From Sorex araneus (Eukaryota; Chordata; Mammalia; Eulipotyphla; Soricidae): a DNA stretch of 64,000 bases. Positions 33,301-43,961 of the stretch are shown here, piece by piece. A program made the position numbers and the translations under genes. The stretch's first letter is position 1. The number at the start of each line of letters is the position of its first letter. The DNA lies in assembly GCF_027595985.1 (NCBI RefSeq), contig NC_073311.1, forward strand, positions 51,437,292-51,501,291, given 5' to 3'. The notes below the pieces were generated by a model. It was not told the origin of the DNA. It saw only the letters and a program-made list of their open reading frames with translations, and made no database searches.

Positions 33301-35660
33301 TTACTTCTGGCTCTGCACTCAGGAATTACGCCTGGCGGTGCTCAGGGGACCATATGGGATGCTGGGAATCGAACCTGGGTCGGCCGCGTGCAGGGCAAAC
33401 GCCCTACCTGCTATGCTATTATTGCTCCAGCCCCCTAGACTCCTTTTACTTTAAGGCAAAATTATTTTGTTCCAATATTTCAGTAACTGTCATAACAGTT
33501 TTAGTTTTAAATTTGGTCGATTATTTAGGGATTAGAATAAGATGAAATGAACGCAGATTTACCATGAAAACTAATTCAATGCTAAGAAACGAACAAAAGT
33601 ATCTACTGCACACATTTGGAATGACAATCAATAAAACCCCGCTTTTAGAGACTAATCTTATTCCTATTGTATTTCAATGTATAGTATGTCAATAACAGAA
33701 CTGCGGAAAGCTTTAGCTAATTAAAACAACTATGGTGGTTCTAAATGAGTATCTTTTCACAATGTTGAATAAGAAGTTCCATCTTACAAAACAACTGTAA
33801 GCATTGACCACAAAATTGAATAATTTTTGATTTCTCAAGTATTCTACTATAATCTCATTTTAGTATAGTATAAAGTATAAAAAATTAATTGTATTATTAG
33901 AATTTCAAAAAGCATTATATACCTTTCTGAATCCTGCTAGTTAGAGATGCATTATTCAATTCTGGCACTTCAATTTCAGTATCTAGAAAAATGGAAAGTA
34001 ATTCTATAAAAATTTATTTTAAAAAAGCCCTTCTGCCGTGAGTGGCACACATAGGGCAGCTCACTTGCTCTTCATGCAGAAACAACATCAAAAGATTTTG
34101 AAAACAGAGTTTTTTGACAGTAAGGCAGCTAGTGATCATTGGGTTCTGGTGTTCCCCCGAAAAATAATTTTTAATAATAATGATAAGTATAATTATTTAA
34201 TTTGAGATCAGTTACATTGTCTTAGGTTAAAAAACCTACAATAACATTAGTTTAACCATGAAATAATGATATCGGGCTGGAGTGATAGCACAGTGGGTAA
34301 GGCGTTCACCTTGCATCCAGCCTACCCAGGTTCGAGTCCTCCGCCCCTCTCGGAGAGCCTGGCAAAGTACCTGAGAGTATCCTGCCAGCACAATAGAGCC
34401 TGGTAAGCTCCCCGTGGCGTATTGGATATGCCAAAAACAGTAACAACAAGTCTCATAACAGAGACGTTACTGGTGCCTGCTCGAGCAAATTGATGAGCAG
34501 TGGGATGAAATAATGTTGAAGACTTGGCAGAATATTTTATAAGCATAGGGAAAGAATATGACTATTCATAGTATTACATAAATATCTTATTTAAAATATC
34601 TCAAAATGAATAATTGTTTCTCAATGAGACATTTAATTCTTTTATTACACTTCTTTTATTTATGAAATAAGTTAATACATATCACATCTCTGCAGTTGCT
34701 CTATTACTATAATTTTCATTAAATTGCAATGAAATATTTATGTGATGATAATTTTACATTAATTTAGTGAATATGCATTTTTATATATAAATTTTTACTA
34801 TATTTAGAATAATCAGTCTAAGTTCACATATAAAATAAGTTATTTTTATGATATTATAAATGTATATAGACATTGATCATTATCAAATTCAACACTTTTC
34901 TTGAAAATTTTCAATTCTGTTTTTTAATTTTTATTTTGGATGCACACCTAATTATTCTCAGGGGCTAGTCCTGCCTCCTGCCCACTGAGTCATACCCCAG
35001 ACCCCTCAAACATATTCTTACAGGATGTAAGGATTATGGTTTTCACGAGGGTAGACAGCAAGACCAAGCAGGTAATTCCCAGGACCTCAGCAATCAACTG
35101 TTCTAGAGGGAAGGGGAAACCTGCAGGAGGAGTAATGGAAACACACAGAAAGGAGAAAGGTTGGTAATCATATCATTATTTCCAAAGGTACCCTCAAGCA
35201 CAGGCAATATGTTAACCGAACCACTAGGTAAAATTGTAATCCTACTGTAGAAAATGCCATTGCATTTTCAATAAATATAATATTCCAAGAGGTTTTTTTA
35301 AAATTAAAGACATCAAATTACAATGCATGAGTAAAATTCATTCTTAGATTTTGTATTATAATCCAGCTTCTTCAAGTTTTGATTCCAGCAATGAAAACTA
35401 TATAAGCCTCATTCCCTTTCTTCCCTGCACCTCCACACCCAATTGTTCATTCTAGACAGTCAAATGTCTATTCAATGCATTACCTTTGCACTAATATTGT
35501 TAGGACTTTAAAGGTTCTGAGAAACGTTTTCAAGGTCTATTTCCAGCTTTATTTGCTACTAGTTCGTTACTGAAATAAAGTTATTAGAGTCCTTACCTTT
35601 TATTAACTGTCTTCTTGATTCCAAATTTAGTTGTGGGTCGTTTTCTCTTTGACGTCTCAT
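27193..35660 (-). CDS. KLRC2: Gene 2: activating NKG2-type NK receptor, 6 exons, 196 aa
   Basis: Minus-strand exons 35597-35660, 35022-35120, 33923-33982, 32182-32333, 27582-27676, 27193-27313; 591 nt including stop, all introns GT-AG, frame open throughout. The cytoplasmic tail is only about 21 residues ([13 protein letters not shown]...), has no tyrosine and so no ITIM. The membrane segment (residues about 30-54) carries Lys48 in [11 protein letters not shown], as in NKG2C/E, where the lysine binds DAP12. Residues 55-74 are the stalk with an NAS site, 75-196 the lectin domain ([29 protein letters not shown]). The 5' half is nearly the same as gene 3, the 3' half resembles gene 1, so the gene is a mosaic. 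The symbol denotes the activating KLRC type only; one-to-one orthology with human KLRC2 is not implied. Confidence 0.92.
27582..27676 (-). CDS. KLRC2: Gene 2 exon 5
   Basis: 95 nt, same as in gene 1. Codes [20 protein letters not shown], so the WIG motif of the fold has become WSG. Acceptor TTCCTCATAG and donor GTAAGC are intact. Confidence 0.88.
28395..29400 (+). mobile_element. A-tailed unclassified retroelement
   Basis: Starts with a CATCAGCAGCCTGATGGTGT stretch shared with 55795 and ends with a GTGCACTGGTGGAGGGTTGG and GCTTTGTAACTGTA stretch before an A-rich tail. The 3' end resembles the elements at 52344 and 60324. No open frame. Confidence 0.6.
29873..30085 (+). repeat. SINE-A, long form, 5'-truncated
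   Basis: Middle part GGTGTATTCGATATGCCAAA, then about 80 bp matching the RTE leader (CCTGAAAGGGCTTCC ... GCTAAAATCTCAGGG), then the usual tail from AATGGAGACGTTACTGG. Confidence 0.8.
30444..30702 (+). repeat. SINE-A copy
   Basis: Complete copy from GGGCTGGAGTGATAGTACAG to GATGACAGTGACACGGTGAC, in gene 2 intron 4. Confidence 0.9.
30780..31030. repeat. AT-rich inverted-repeat tract
   Basis: Runs of TATA with several small palindromes, e.g. ACTACAATTGTAGT near 30896. Likely low-complexity DNA able to form hairpins. Confidence 0.6.
31566..32000. repeat. SINE-B remains and GA run
   Basis: A minus-strand SINE-B remnant (TCAAACCTGGTTTTGTTCAG, to about 31690), a GA run at 31811-31839, then a plus-strand SINE-B remnant to about 32000. 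The 157-aa frame across this region is repeat-derived. Confidence 0.5.
32182..32333 (-). CDS. KLRC2: Gene 2 exon 4
   Basis: 152 nt with GATCTTCCTCCAG acceptor and GTAAGA donor. Codes [20 protein letters not shown] and ends [10 protein letters not shown]; closest to gene 1 exon 4 (shared KKSKLLYID), not to gene 3. Confidence 0.93.
32334..33922 (-). other. KLRC2: Gene 2 intron 3
   Basis: Holds old SINE-B copies near 32845-33060 and 33120-33240, and a young SINE-B at 33253-33436. It is the interval in which similarity changes from gene 1-like (3') to gene 3-like (5'). Confidence 0.6.
33253..33436 (-). repeat. SINE-B copy
   Basis: Poly-T, then GCCTTTTGGGTCACAGCC and GGACCATATGGGATGCTGGG, to a CTATTATTGCTCCAGCCCC head. 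Confidence 0.9.
33923..33982 (-). CDS. KLRC2: Gene 2 exon 3 (stalk)
   Basis: 60 nt, phase 1 to 1. Codes [20 protein letters not shown] with one NAS site; 20 codons as in gene 3 against 18 in gene 1. Confidence 0.9.
34272..34512 (+). repeat. SINE-A copy in gene 2 intron 2
   Basis: From GGGCTGGAGTGATAGCACAG to GATGAGCAGTGGGATGAAAT; not present at the matching place of gene 3 intron 2 (near 50690), so inserted after the duplication. Confidence 0.85.
35022..35120 (-). CDS. KLRC2: Gene 2 exon 2 (membrane anchor with lysine)
   Basis: 99 nt, acceptor CTCCTCCTGCAG, donor GTAAGA. Codes [17 protein letters not shown] then [15 protein letters not shown]; the membrane lysine is residue 48. Matches gene 3 exon 2 at nearly every codon. 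Confidence 0.93.
35597..35660 (-). CDS. KLRC2: Gene 2 exon 1 (short cytoplasmic tail)
   Basis: 64 nt from ATG to a GTAAGG donor; 123 nt (41 codons) shorter than gene 1 exon 1. Codes [19 protein letters not shown] with no tyrosine. Confidence 0.88.
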
Positions 35661-35693
35661 CTCTGAGCTGCTTCGTGGCAGGGACCTGTGCTG

Positions 35694-35746
35694 TGTACTG
35701 ACTACATGTAGCAGTTATCTGTACTGACTACATGTAGCAGTTAATA
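35694..35746 (-). repeat. 26-bp tandem duplication upstream of gene 2
   Basis: TGTACTGACTACATGTAGCA occurs twice with a 26-bp period; gene 3 has a single copy near 52060. It lies 35-85 bp before the ATG, in the presumed 5' UTR or core promoter. Confidence 0.85.
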
Positions 35747-36040
35747 TATGGTGTGGTCAAGATCCTAGCAAGTCACTGGGGGCGGGGAAACTTGAGTAAT
35801 AGTCATTTTACAGGTTAACAATAAAAAGCTGAGTTGTCACTGTCTTAAAGATTTAAACATCTGCATCATGAAAGAACAAATTTTAAGTTTGATTCTTCTA
35901 ATTTGATGCAATATTACTTGCTGGGGATACAAAAAGGAAAACATTAGAGATCATAATGATAGCAAGCGTACCAAGGAAAATTACTTTAAATATTTATTTT
36001 AAATGATTTTAAATAACATTTTGCCTAAGAAGCAGGCAAT

Positions 36041-36141
36041 TGATTCAACAATCAATATATATATATATATTGATTGTTGAATCAACTGAATCAATATATA
36101 TATATATATTGATTGTTGAAACAATCAATATATATATATAT
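36041..36141. repeat. TA-repeat hairpin array
   Basis: TGATTCAACAATCA, (AT)n, then the reverse complement TGATTGTTGAATCA, and a second unit of the same kind. A near-perfect palindrome of over 40 bp. Gene 3's flank (52560) has only the unexpanded sequence. Confidence 0.9.
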
Positions 36142-36654
36142 CCTTAGCAAATGAAAGATTATCTATGGAACAAAATTGTTTATTCAAATTTTCATAAAGA
36201 TAATGTTGATTTTCAAACCAGTCAATTAAATTATCAATTAAAATATATCAGATAAAATAATTTAACTTACATACAAGATTAATTCGGACTTTTATATTTA
36301 AAACCCTTGACATTTACTAAGTTTAAAGATTGCACATTACCCTATAATACAGCCTACTGGTATAAAATAAGAATGAAAAATATGTAGATTATTATTCATG
36401 TGAAACACTTAACAGACTAGCTTCATTAAATTTTAATAATAGATTGCTTATTTTATTTTTAAATTCATAAAATTAATGTTTATGATTTCTTATTCATAAT
36501 AACATGAATATGTGAGATTCAAAGTATAGGAGAGGCTTTTATGGATGTTTATCACATTTACATGTATGTATATCATACTTTGTTCAATATTTTTAAGGTC
36601 TTTTAATTTTTAACAATTTGTGCAAGGTGGAACAAAAATATGGGAGCTTCCTAA

Positions 36655-38460
36655 TCCTAATGCCTTTTAAGAGCTAACATTTTATTTAATATAAATCAAT
36701 GTATGAAACATTGTGTTTGATATGTGTGATCAGGTAAATTCATTTTAGCAAGAGATTTTTAAAGGCATACTACAAATAGTGTAGATAAAGAATTATAGCC
36801 AAACTGTTTACAAATACCAAATGATTTTGAAGTATTGACTGATTCTTCAAAATCAAGAAATTGAATCATTAATAAATCCTTTGCATATTTTATATTTTTA
36901 TTCTTTTTCACCTTGAGTTTTCAAACAGAGATACTAATGTTCTATTTGATTTGTATCTCAATTGTTTCAATTAGAGATTTCATAATATTCCATGAATTGC
37001 GAGAGAAGAGCAGCACCAAATACCTTCTGCTGGTCAGGATGTGAAGTGTCCTCTACAGAGAAACGAGGTGTGAAAAAAACTTTTAAGGTGTGAAATATCT
37101 GTGGTCTGGACAGACTGACCTGTGGAGACTCAGAAAGAGAAGCAAGAGTTAAAACAAAACAAAACAAAACAAGACAAAACAAAAACTAGATTCCTTACTG
37201 AAGTGTCACTTGAAATTTCAACAGTAAATCCTTAGATTTTAATTTAAAGAGAGCTAAAGGCACACGCCCACCATACAGAGCTCTAACTCTGAGCTTCTAG
37301 TTTGTCATTTAGCTGGTCTATTAGCAAATACCTTGGAAACAAGAGCTATGGGAGGAGGGGGTGGCACAAAGGACAGAACCATCCTTTATTGTTAAATTGC
37401 TTCTATCTCAATAACAAATACTAAAACCTTAGGTCTCATTAAGAATAATGTAGATGACCTGCCAACAGGGAAACAACCCAGCATCACAATAGAACATGAC
37501 ACCACCTATTCTTCCCAAATAGACTGGCCTGGCCTGAGAACACTGGGACCTTCCCACAATGTTGGTGGGCAGGATCCCCCTCCTCTTCCAGAAGTCCCAG
37601 CAGCCCACAGCCAGAGGCAACAGTCTCAGACTTTAAAAACAGCCCAGTTTCACAACTGAACCTCATCAAACAGCTATGCCACCAAATTGTTCCAGGTTTT
37701 TAGCTCATGGACTGCGCAGCCCTTCACCTCAGAATTTCATAGTACTGTTGAACAGAGCAAAACTGATTCAAATGTTGCATAGAAGCACCACAAGCTCCAC
37801 AAGCCTCACAATAACACTGGTTTCAAGTAGCACCAGCCAGCACGGCAGATCTTCAATGTCCTTGGTAGCATCACTGTGAGATGTACAAGTTATCTCAAAT
37901 TGACTCTTACTGGATCTCAAATTTGACAGTTCCATTTGCCTTTTTGTTGCAACAAACAATAGGAAGTAAATTTGATTGTGTCTGCAAGGTGTCAGGCTGG
38001 GGTGGTGGGGTATTGGTGGAGGAAAGGACACACTAGTTGTAGCATTTGGTATGGGAATATTTGATGCCTGAAACAATGGCATTATGAACAACTTATTAAA
38101 TCATGGGGTTGCAATAAAAAATAAGTTAAAAAAGAACAATGTTGATGACCTACCTGGACTCAATTGCTAAATTTTGGTAATACAAATCTCTACTCCTCAC
38201 AGGGTAGGGTGGTCGCAATTCATGCGGCCGACCCATGTTCGATTCCTCCGCCCCTCTTGGAGAGTCCGGCAAGCTACCGAGAGTATCACGCCCACATGGC
38301 AGAGCCTGGCAAGCTACCCGTGGCATATTGGATATGCCAAAAACAGTAACAATAACTCTCTCAATGAGAGACGTTACTGGTGCCCACTCGAACAAATCGA
38401 TGAGCAATGGGATGACAGTGACAGTCACAGTGACTCCTCACAACTTCATGATGTCAATTT
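36655..38460 (-). repeat. KLRC 5' flank block, copy 2 (gene 2)
   Basis: Best matched by 53765-55450 and 270-1890. A SINE-A is inserted at 38202-38432. Its function is unknown; no conserved frame. It may contain upstream promoter elements of the receptor genes, but none is recognisable. Confidence 0.75.
38202..38432 (+). repeat. SINE-A copy with target duplication
   Basis: 5'-truncated copy starting GGGTAGGGTGGTCG, ending GACAGTGACAGTCACAGTG, flanked by ACTCCTCACA (38192-38201 and 38433-38442). The paralogous place near 55340 is empty. Confidence 0.9.
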
Positions 38461-38580
38461 TTTGCATAGTAAATATAATTCAGGCAGAGGATCTTGTTTC
38501 GAATCTCTACTCCTCACAACTTCATGATGGTCATTTTTTGATAGTAAATATAATTCAGACAGAGGATCTTGTTTCCGGGT
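38433..38580. repeat. 76-bp tandem duplication
   Basis: ACTCCTCACAACTTCATGAT starts at 38433 and again at 38509; each unit ends with a GGATCTTGTTTC stretch. Confidence 0.9.
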
Positions 38581-38835
38581 CTCGTTAAGCCTGGAGTCCA
38601 AGGTGGCAAAGTTCTGCTTTACCTGGTTTTCTGGGGCTTCACTTGTGCATGAGGTTAGGCCTAACTGTCCGGAAAGTGGCCTGGAGCGGTGGTGGCTGGG
38701 TAGTGGAGATAAATAACTCACCGGCTGACCTCCACTACCTCCACTATCCAGCCACCGCCACGCTCGACACAGCACAAGACATTTAATACGCATTTTCCAT
38801 GACTTCTGCATCATATTTGATGGAGTTCAAATATG

Positions 38836-41800
38836 GTGTGAACCATGGGAACATCTGTAAGGGCAATTGGAGGCTGCCCCAATAGCCTGCATCCCTTTCG
38901 AGAGCCTGCCAAGCTACCGAAAGTACACTGCCTGCACAGCAGAGCCTGGCAAGCTACCCGTGGCGTATTTGATATGCCAAAAACATTTAACAACAATGGG
39001 CCTCATTCGCCTGACACTGAAAGAGCCTCCGATATGGCAGCATTAAGAAGAATGAGCAAGAAGAGGCTGATAAAATTTCAGGGATGAACTGCCAAAATGA
39101 AGAAAAACTAAAATGACTGTCTGAACTTTCAACGCATGTACACTGGCATCAGAAGCATCCATGAGGACCTGATGGTGCAAGTCCAGAAGATCAAGTATAA
39201 CATCATTGGTCTGATCGGAATGAGAAGGCATCAATCACATCATGCCATTTTTGACACTGGAGAAGAACTGTTCCTCGGAACATGCGACAACAGAGGCATC
39301 GGTGGCATCAGTGTCCTTATCAACACGAACTTGGCCATGAGCATTGATTCATTCGAATGCTTAACAACCCGAATCGGACGATTAGGCTTGAATAGATGTG
39401 GCTCACTGCCTGCAGTTTCTATCTTCGTCATAAATGCACCAACATCCAACTACAATAAAGAAGAAATTGAGAAGTTCTACATGGAGCTGGAGAAGTTCTA
39501 TAAAGAAGACCACACCTTCTACAAGATCATTGTTGGTGATTTTAATGCCAAGATAGGACCAAAAAGGTCACCAGAAGAACTCCACATTGGGTGCCAGGTC
39601 TAAAATGGAACAGGGAGAGAGACTGTCTGAGTTCATCATGTCAACCAAGACCATCCATGGTAATTCACAGTTCCAGAAGGCCGAATCTAAAGGTTGGACA
39701 TGGGAGTCTCCCGGTGGACAGTTCCACAATGAAATTGACCACATCATATTCAATCGAAGGTTTTGCCTGACTGATGGATAATGTTGTTGTCCTAAAATTC
39801 CAAACGGGATAGGACCACTGTCTCCTTCGTGCAAAATTCTACTTCACAGAGCAGGGAGAAAAGACTGCAAAGTTTAAGTTTAAGAAGAGAACTCCCAGAA
39901 TAACCACCAACCCGAGCTCTTTGTCACTATTGCAGCAACATGGGAAGATGCCATCGTTGACAATATCGATGAGGAATACAGTCGACTGACTGATTCAGCA
40001 CCTCCATGACTGTGCAAAGAATGCTGAGAGTGGGAAAGCCAAAAACAGACGCAAGTCTTTGCAAACTCTCGAGCTCATTCACCAGCTTGGTTTGGCATGA
40101 GCCTCAGGCAACCACAAGCTAACACCCGAGCTCGCAAAGCTGTGCAAAGCGATAAAGGAAGACCTCAAAGAGAGAAGAGCAGCAGCGTTGGCCAATGCAG
40201 CAGAATCTGGGGAAAGTATTTGCAATGCTCACCTGTCCTTCGCCAACTACAAGACCAAGATGACTGCCCTCTGACATTCCGATGGATCTATCACATCTTC
40301 CAGAAGGGCAATGGAGAGGATTATTCACGACTTTTACTTGGATCTCTTCGACAGCCATGTCCACCTGCCCACATACCAAATTCCGCAGGATGGATATGTT
40401 GTTCCCAATGTCCTCCCTTCCAAAATCCAACACACCATTTCGTCGGTAAAGACGCAAACAGCACTGGGTCCAGACATGGTCTGAGCTGAACACTCAAAGA
40501 ATCTTCCACGAGTACTCATCAATACACTGGCTCGGCTCTTCACATGCTACCTCTCCTTATGCAAGTTTCCTTCCCAATGGAAAACCAGCAGCACCATTCT
40601 GTTGTACAAGAAGGAGGACATTCACGACATGGGCAACTATCACGCAATCTGCCTGTTATCTATTGTCTACAAGTTGTTCACTCGATTCATTCTGAATAGA
40701 ATAGGCAGAACACTAGATGAAGGACAACTATGCCCGCAATTGGATTCCAAAAAGGATTCAGCATGATCGACCATATCCACACAGTGACCAAACTCATTGA
40801 AGTTTCGCAAGAGTTCAAGATGCTGCTTTGTCTAACGTTCATCGATTTAAAGAAGGCCTTTGATTCTATTGAGACTGAAGTGGTCATTGAAACCCTAGCC
40901 AAACAGGGCGTCCAAACTCAGTACATCAAGATCCTCCGCAAACTGTATCACGGATTCACAACCAGGATCTCACCGTTCTACAAGGAAGTGATCATTGACG
41001 TAAAGAGAAGGGTTCGGCAGGGTAATATCATTTCACGGAAACTCTTCAGTGCCACTCTTGAGAATGTCATCCGATGACTGGAATGGGAAGGAATGAGTGT
41101 GAAGATAGATGATCGGCAACTACACACCACCTCCACTTCGCTGATGACATCATTCTAATAACATCAAACATTAGCCAAGTGGCACAAATGCTGGCCAAGT
41201 TCGACCGTGAGTGTGGAAAGGTCGGACTGCAGCTGAATCTCAGCAAAATAATGTTCATGAAAAATGAACTAGTCCCTGACGTTTCATTTGCTATCAATGG
41301 AACAAACATCTCCGAATGCAGCAGCTATGTGTACCTGGGTTGAGAACACAACATGTGGAATGACTTGGCGCCAGAACAGCACAGGAGGAAGAGAGCAGTG
41401 TGGAACTCCTTCAAGAGTATCAAAGAAGTGGTTAAGAGGACAAAGAACCTCTGGCTCTGGGCTCCATCATTCTTCCTGCACTAACATATGCCTCAGAGAC
41501 CTGGGCCCTACGAAAACAGGATGAAAACACTATTCAGGTATCCCAAAGAGGAATCGAAAGAGCCATGCTAGGAGTATCATGTTTACTCAAGTGAGAGAAG
41601 GAATGTGGAGTTCCGACCTCTGTCAACAGTCAAAAATCAGGGATGCTGTTTCATTTGCCAAAGTGTCAAAAATCAGATGGGCCGGACACGTAATGCTATT
41701 CAGAAATGACCGCTGGACTAGAGCTGTTACCGACTGGATTCCACAGGATGTCAAAAGGCCGCATGGCCACCCACCAACAAGATGGTCAGACTTCTTTGAA

Positions 41801-41950
41801 TGAACTGAATGAACCGTTTGAGGCTCTTCCCACTCCTGGACCGAGCAAATACCATTGGGTTACACTAGCAGTTGACAGAGACGAATGGAAACGTTACTGT
41901 CACCCACTCGAGCAAATCGAAGATCAACAGGAAGACAAGTGATGCAAGTG
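38836..41950 (+). mobile_element. RTE-clade LINE copy C, nearly full length
   Basis: About 3.1 kb with AAATATG at both ends (38829-38835 and 41951-41957), the likely target-site duplication. A leader of about 300 bp is followed by an endonuclease region (39136-39603: GIGGISVLIN, VINAPTSNYNKEE, IIVGDFNAKIG), then reverse transcriptase (40730-41077: DLKKAFDSIE, SPFYKEVIIDVKRRVRQGN) and the RTE C-terminal region (TRAVTDWIPQDVKRP). Stops and frameshifts break the single long frame, so it is dead. The leader at 38880-39090 resembles the middle of SINE-A and the 3' end its tail. Confidence 0.92.
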
Positions 41951-41984
41951 AAATATGACTCAAAAATAATTTATATTCACGAAA

Positions 41985-42545
41985 AATGTTCATATAAATG
42001 TGTTTTTATTACAAAGACACATTTAATAAACATATGTAGAATAATAAAGTTTAAAATGAAAGAATATATTAAAAAACAAATCAATTGAAGCAATGTTGAA
42101 AATATGATGGTTTCAAAATGATGTGTTCAGTTGCGATTTATTTTCAATGGTTTATGAGAGCTTTGTGAGAATAATAAAATAACAGATTTGCAAAAGCAAG
42201 AAATAACATAATCAGAAGCAGAGAATTAAGCAATTTTTAATGCTTATGAAACAAACTGATCTGCCAGGATATATGATTATTTTCACATAAATCTGTATTG
42301 TGTACACATAAATAATGCACCAAATCATAACATATAGTAACAATTCAATGCATAGATTAAACACACAAATAAGTTGACCTTTTATGTCCACACACATTTT
42401 AGATGCAGTATAAATTCATAATGCTTATAATATTATTATAACATTATTGAACTGTCATGTTCCTCCAGCAGACACTAACCAAGATTAACCACCTGAAATG
42501 TAGACATCAAAGTTCATCTTAAGTTAATTAAATGAAATTGAAATT
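41985..42545 (-). repeat. KLRC distal 3' flank shared by genes 3 and 4
   Basis: Close copy of 61715-62235 (for example TTATTTTCAATGGTTTATGA and CAGATTTGCAAAAG). No exon found in it. In gene 3 it is separated from the proximal flank by about 3 kb of inserted repeats. Confidence 0.8.
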
Positions 42546-42551
42546 TAAAGG

Positions 42552-42712
42552 GGGCCAGAGCAATAACTCAGAGGGTGGGGAACTTGCCTGAAACTGGCCA
42601 ATCTGATATGACCCCCTGAGCACTGGCAGGAGTGATCCCTGAGAACAGAGTGAGGAGAAAGCCCTGAGAACCACCAGATTTTACCCAAAACAAAAATAAA
42701 ATAAAATAAAAA
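42552..42712 (+). repeat. SINE-B copy
   Basis: GGGGCCAGAGCAATAACTCA head, GACCCCCTGAGCACTGGCAG body, A-rich end with AAAATAAAATAAAA. Confidence 0.75.
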
Positions 42713-42785
42713 GTTAAGCGTGGTTACTCAATCACAGAAGGCATATTCAAGAGAAATGTAGGACATTCTTAGATTTACAGAATTT

Positions 42786-42976
42786 TTTCTTTTTCTTTTT
42801 TTTTTTTTGCTTTTTGGGTCATACCTGGCGATGCACAGGGGTCACTCCTGGCTCATGCACTCAGGAATCACCCCTGACGGTGCTCAGGGGACCATATGGG
42901 ATGCTGGGATTCGAACCCGGGTTGGCCGCGTGCAAGGCAAATGCCCTACCCGCTGTGCTATCGCTCCAGCCCCAGA
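42786..42976 (-). repeat. SINE-B copy, young
   Basis: Poly-T, then GCTTTTTGGGTCATACCTGG to the head GCTATCGCTCCAGCCCC; few differences from the copy at 33253. Confidence 0.92.
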
Positions 42977-43228
42977 TTTACAGAAATTTTTCTAACAAGA
43001 GTTTACCTACAAGTGCAATGAATACCAAATACACGAATATTCTTTCATGGCTTTAAATTCACTAATGCATCCCTAATAACACAGCAATTTAGTAAACAGA
43101 GTGAACTTTCACATCAAATACGAATGGAAAGAAAATTATGAAATTAAATCTATTCTGTGCAGATATAAATGGGAGGAAAGGAAGGAAGGAGAGAGTAAGA
43201 AAGTAAGAAAACAAAAAGCTCAAGAAAT

Positions 43229-43241
43229 GAGAGAGAGAGAC

Positions 43242-43291
<50 letters not shown>
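43229..43291. repeat. GA microsatellite
   Basis: GAGAGAGAGACAGAGAGAGA followed by uninterrupted GA. Confidence 0.95.
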
Positions 43292-43292
<1 letters not shown>

Positions 43293-43344
43293 TGCATTAT
43301 ACAAAAGAAAACACAAAAGGCTGAACTAGGGGCAATGCAAGGAA

Positions 43345-43530
43345 AGTAGAGGGCCAGAGAGCAAGCGCAGAGCATAAGGCGCCTGCATGGATGAGGGACA
43401 GGCAGACCCAGGTTCTATCCATAGAACCACATATGACCCCTTGAGCATTGCCAAGAGTGATCCATAAACACAGTGCCAGAAATAGCTCTTGAACACCTTG
43501 AATGTGGATTAATAGTCCCAGATTTTTTTT
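43345..43530 (+). repeat. SINE-B copy, degenerate
   Basis: GGGCCAGAGAGCAAGCGCAG head, CATATGACCCCTTGAGCATT body. Confidence 0.6.
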
Positions 43531-43961
43531 GGGGGGTGTGGAAAATAGCAAAGGAAGTAGAAGGAAGAAACATAATTATTAGAAACATCAGAATGGCAGT
43601 TTGGGAGCACCAGAGGAACGTGTTTTCATGATAATATCAAATAATGGTAAAAATGACTATTGAGAACTTTGGAAAGACAAAAAGCTTCATTTTCAATTGT
43701 GATGCTTTTTATGCACATAAACAGGTAATAATGCAAAATTATAAATACATTTTAGTCTCTATAGAAACTGAAAAATCCTAGAAAATGAAAATTACAAAGA
43801 TGTAGTACAACAAATAGGCACAGAAGTCCTTAGCACTGTCCAATGAGACACCAGAACAAACAAAATATCCATGGTAAGTGCCATCTTCCTCGCGGCTGGA
43901 TCCTGCTTTATCTACAGCACCAGATCATTGCCAGGAATAGCCCCCGAGCACTGTGCCTGAG

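Noticed and set aside
39136-39603. 155-aa frame as a possible host gene
   Set aside because: It is the endonuclease part of the broken RTE LINE.
42120-42260. Possible last exon of gene 3 in the distal flank
   Set aside because: No YxCKH-like end or open frame; a clear exon 6 with splice acceptor and stop was found at 46062-46179.
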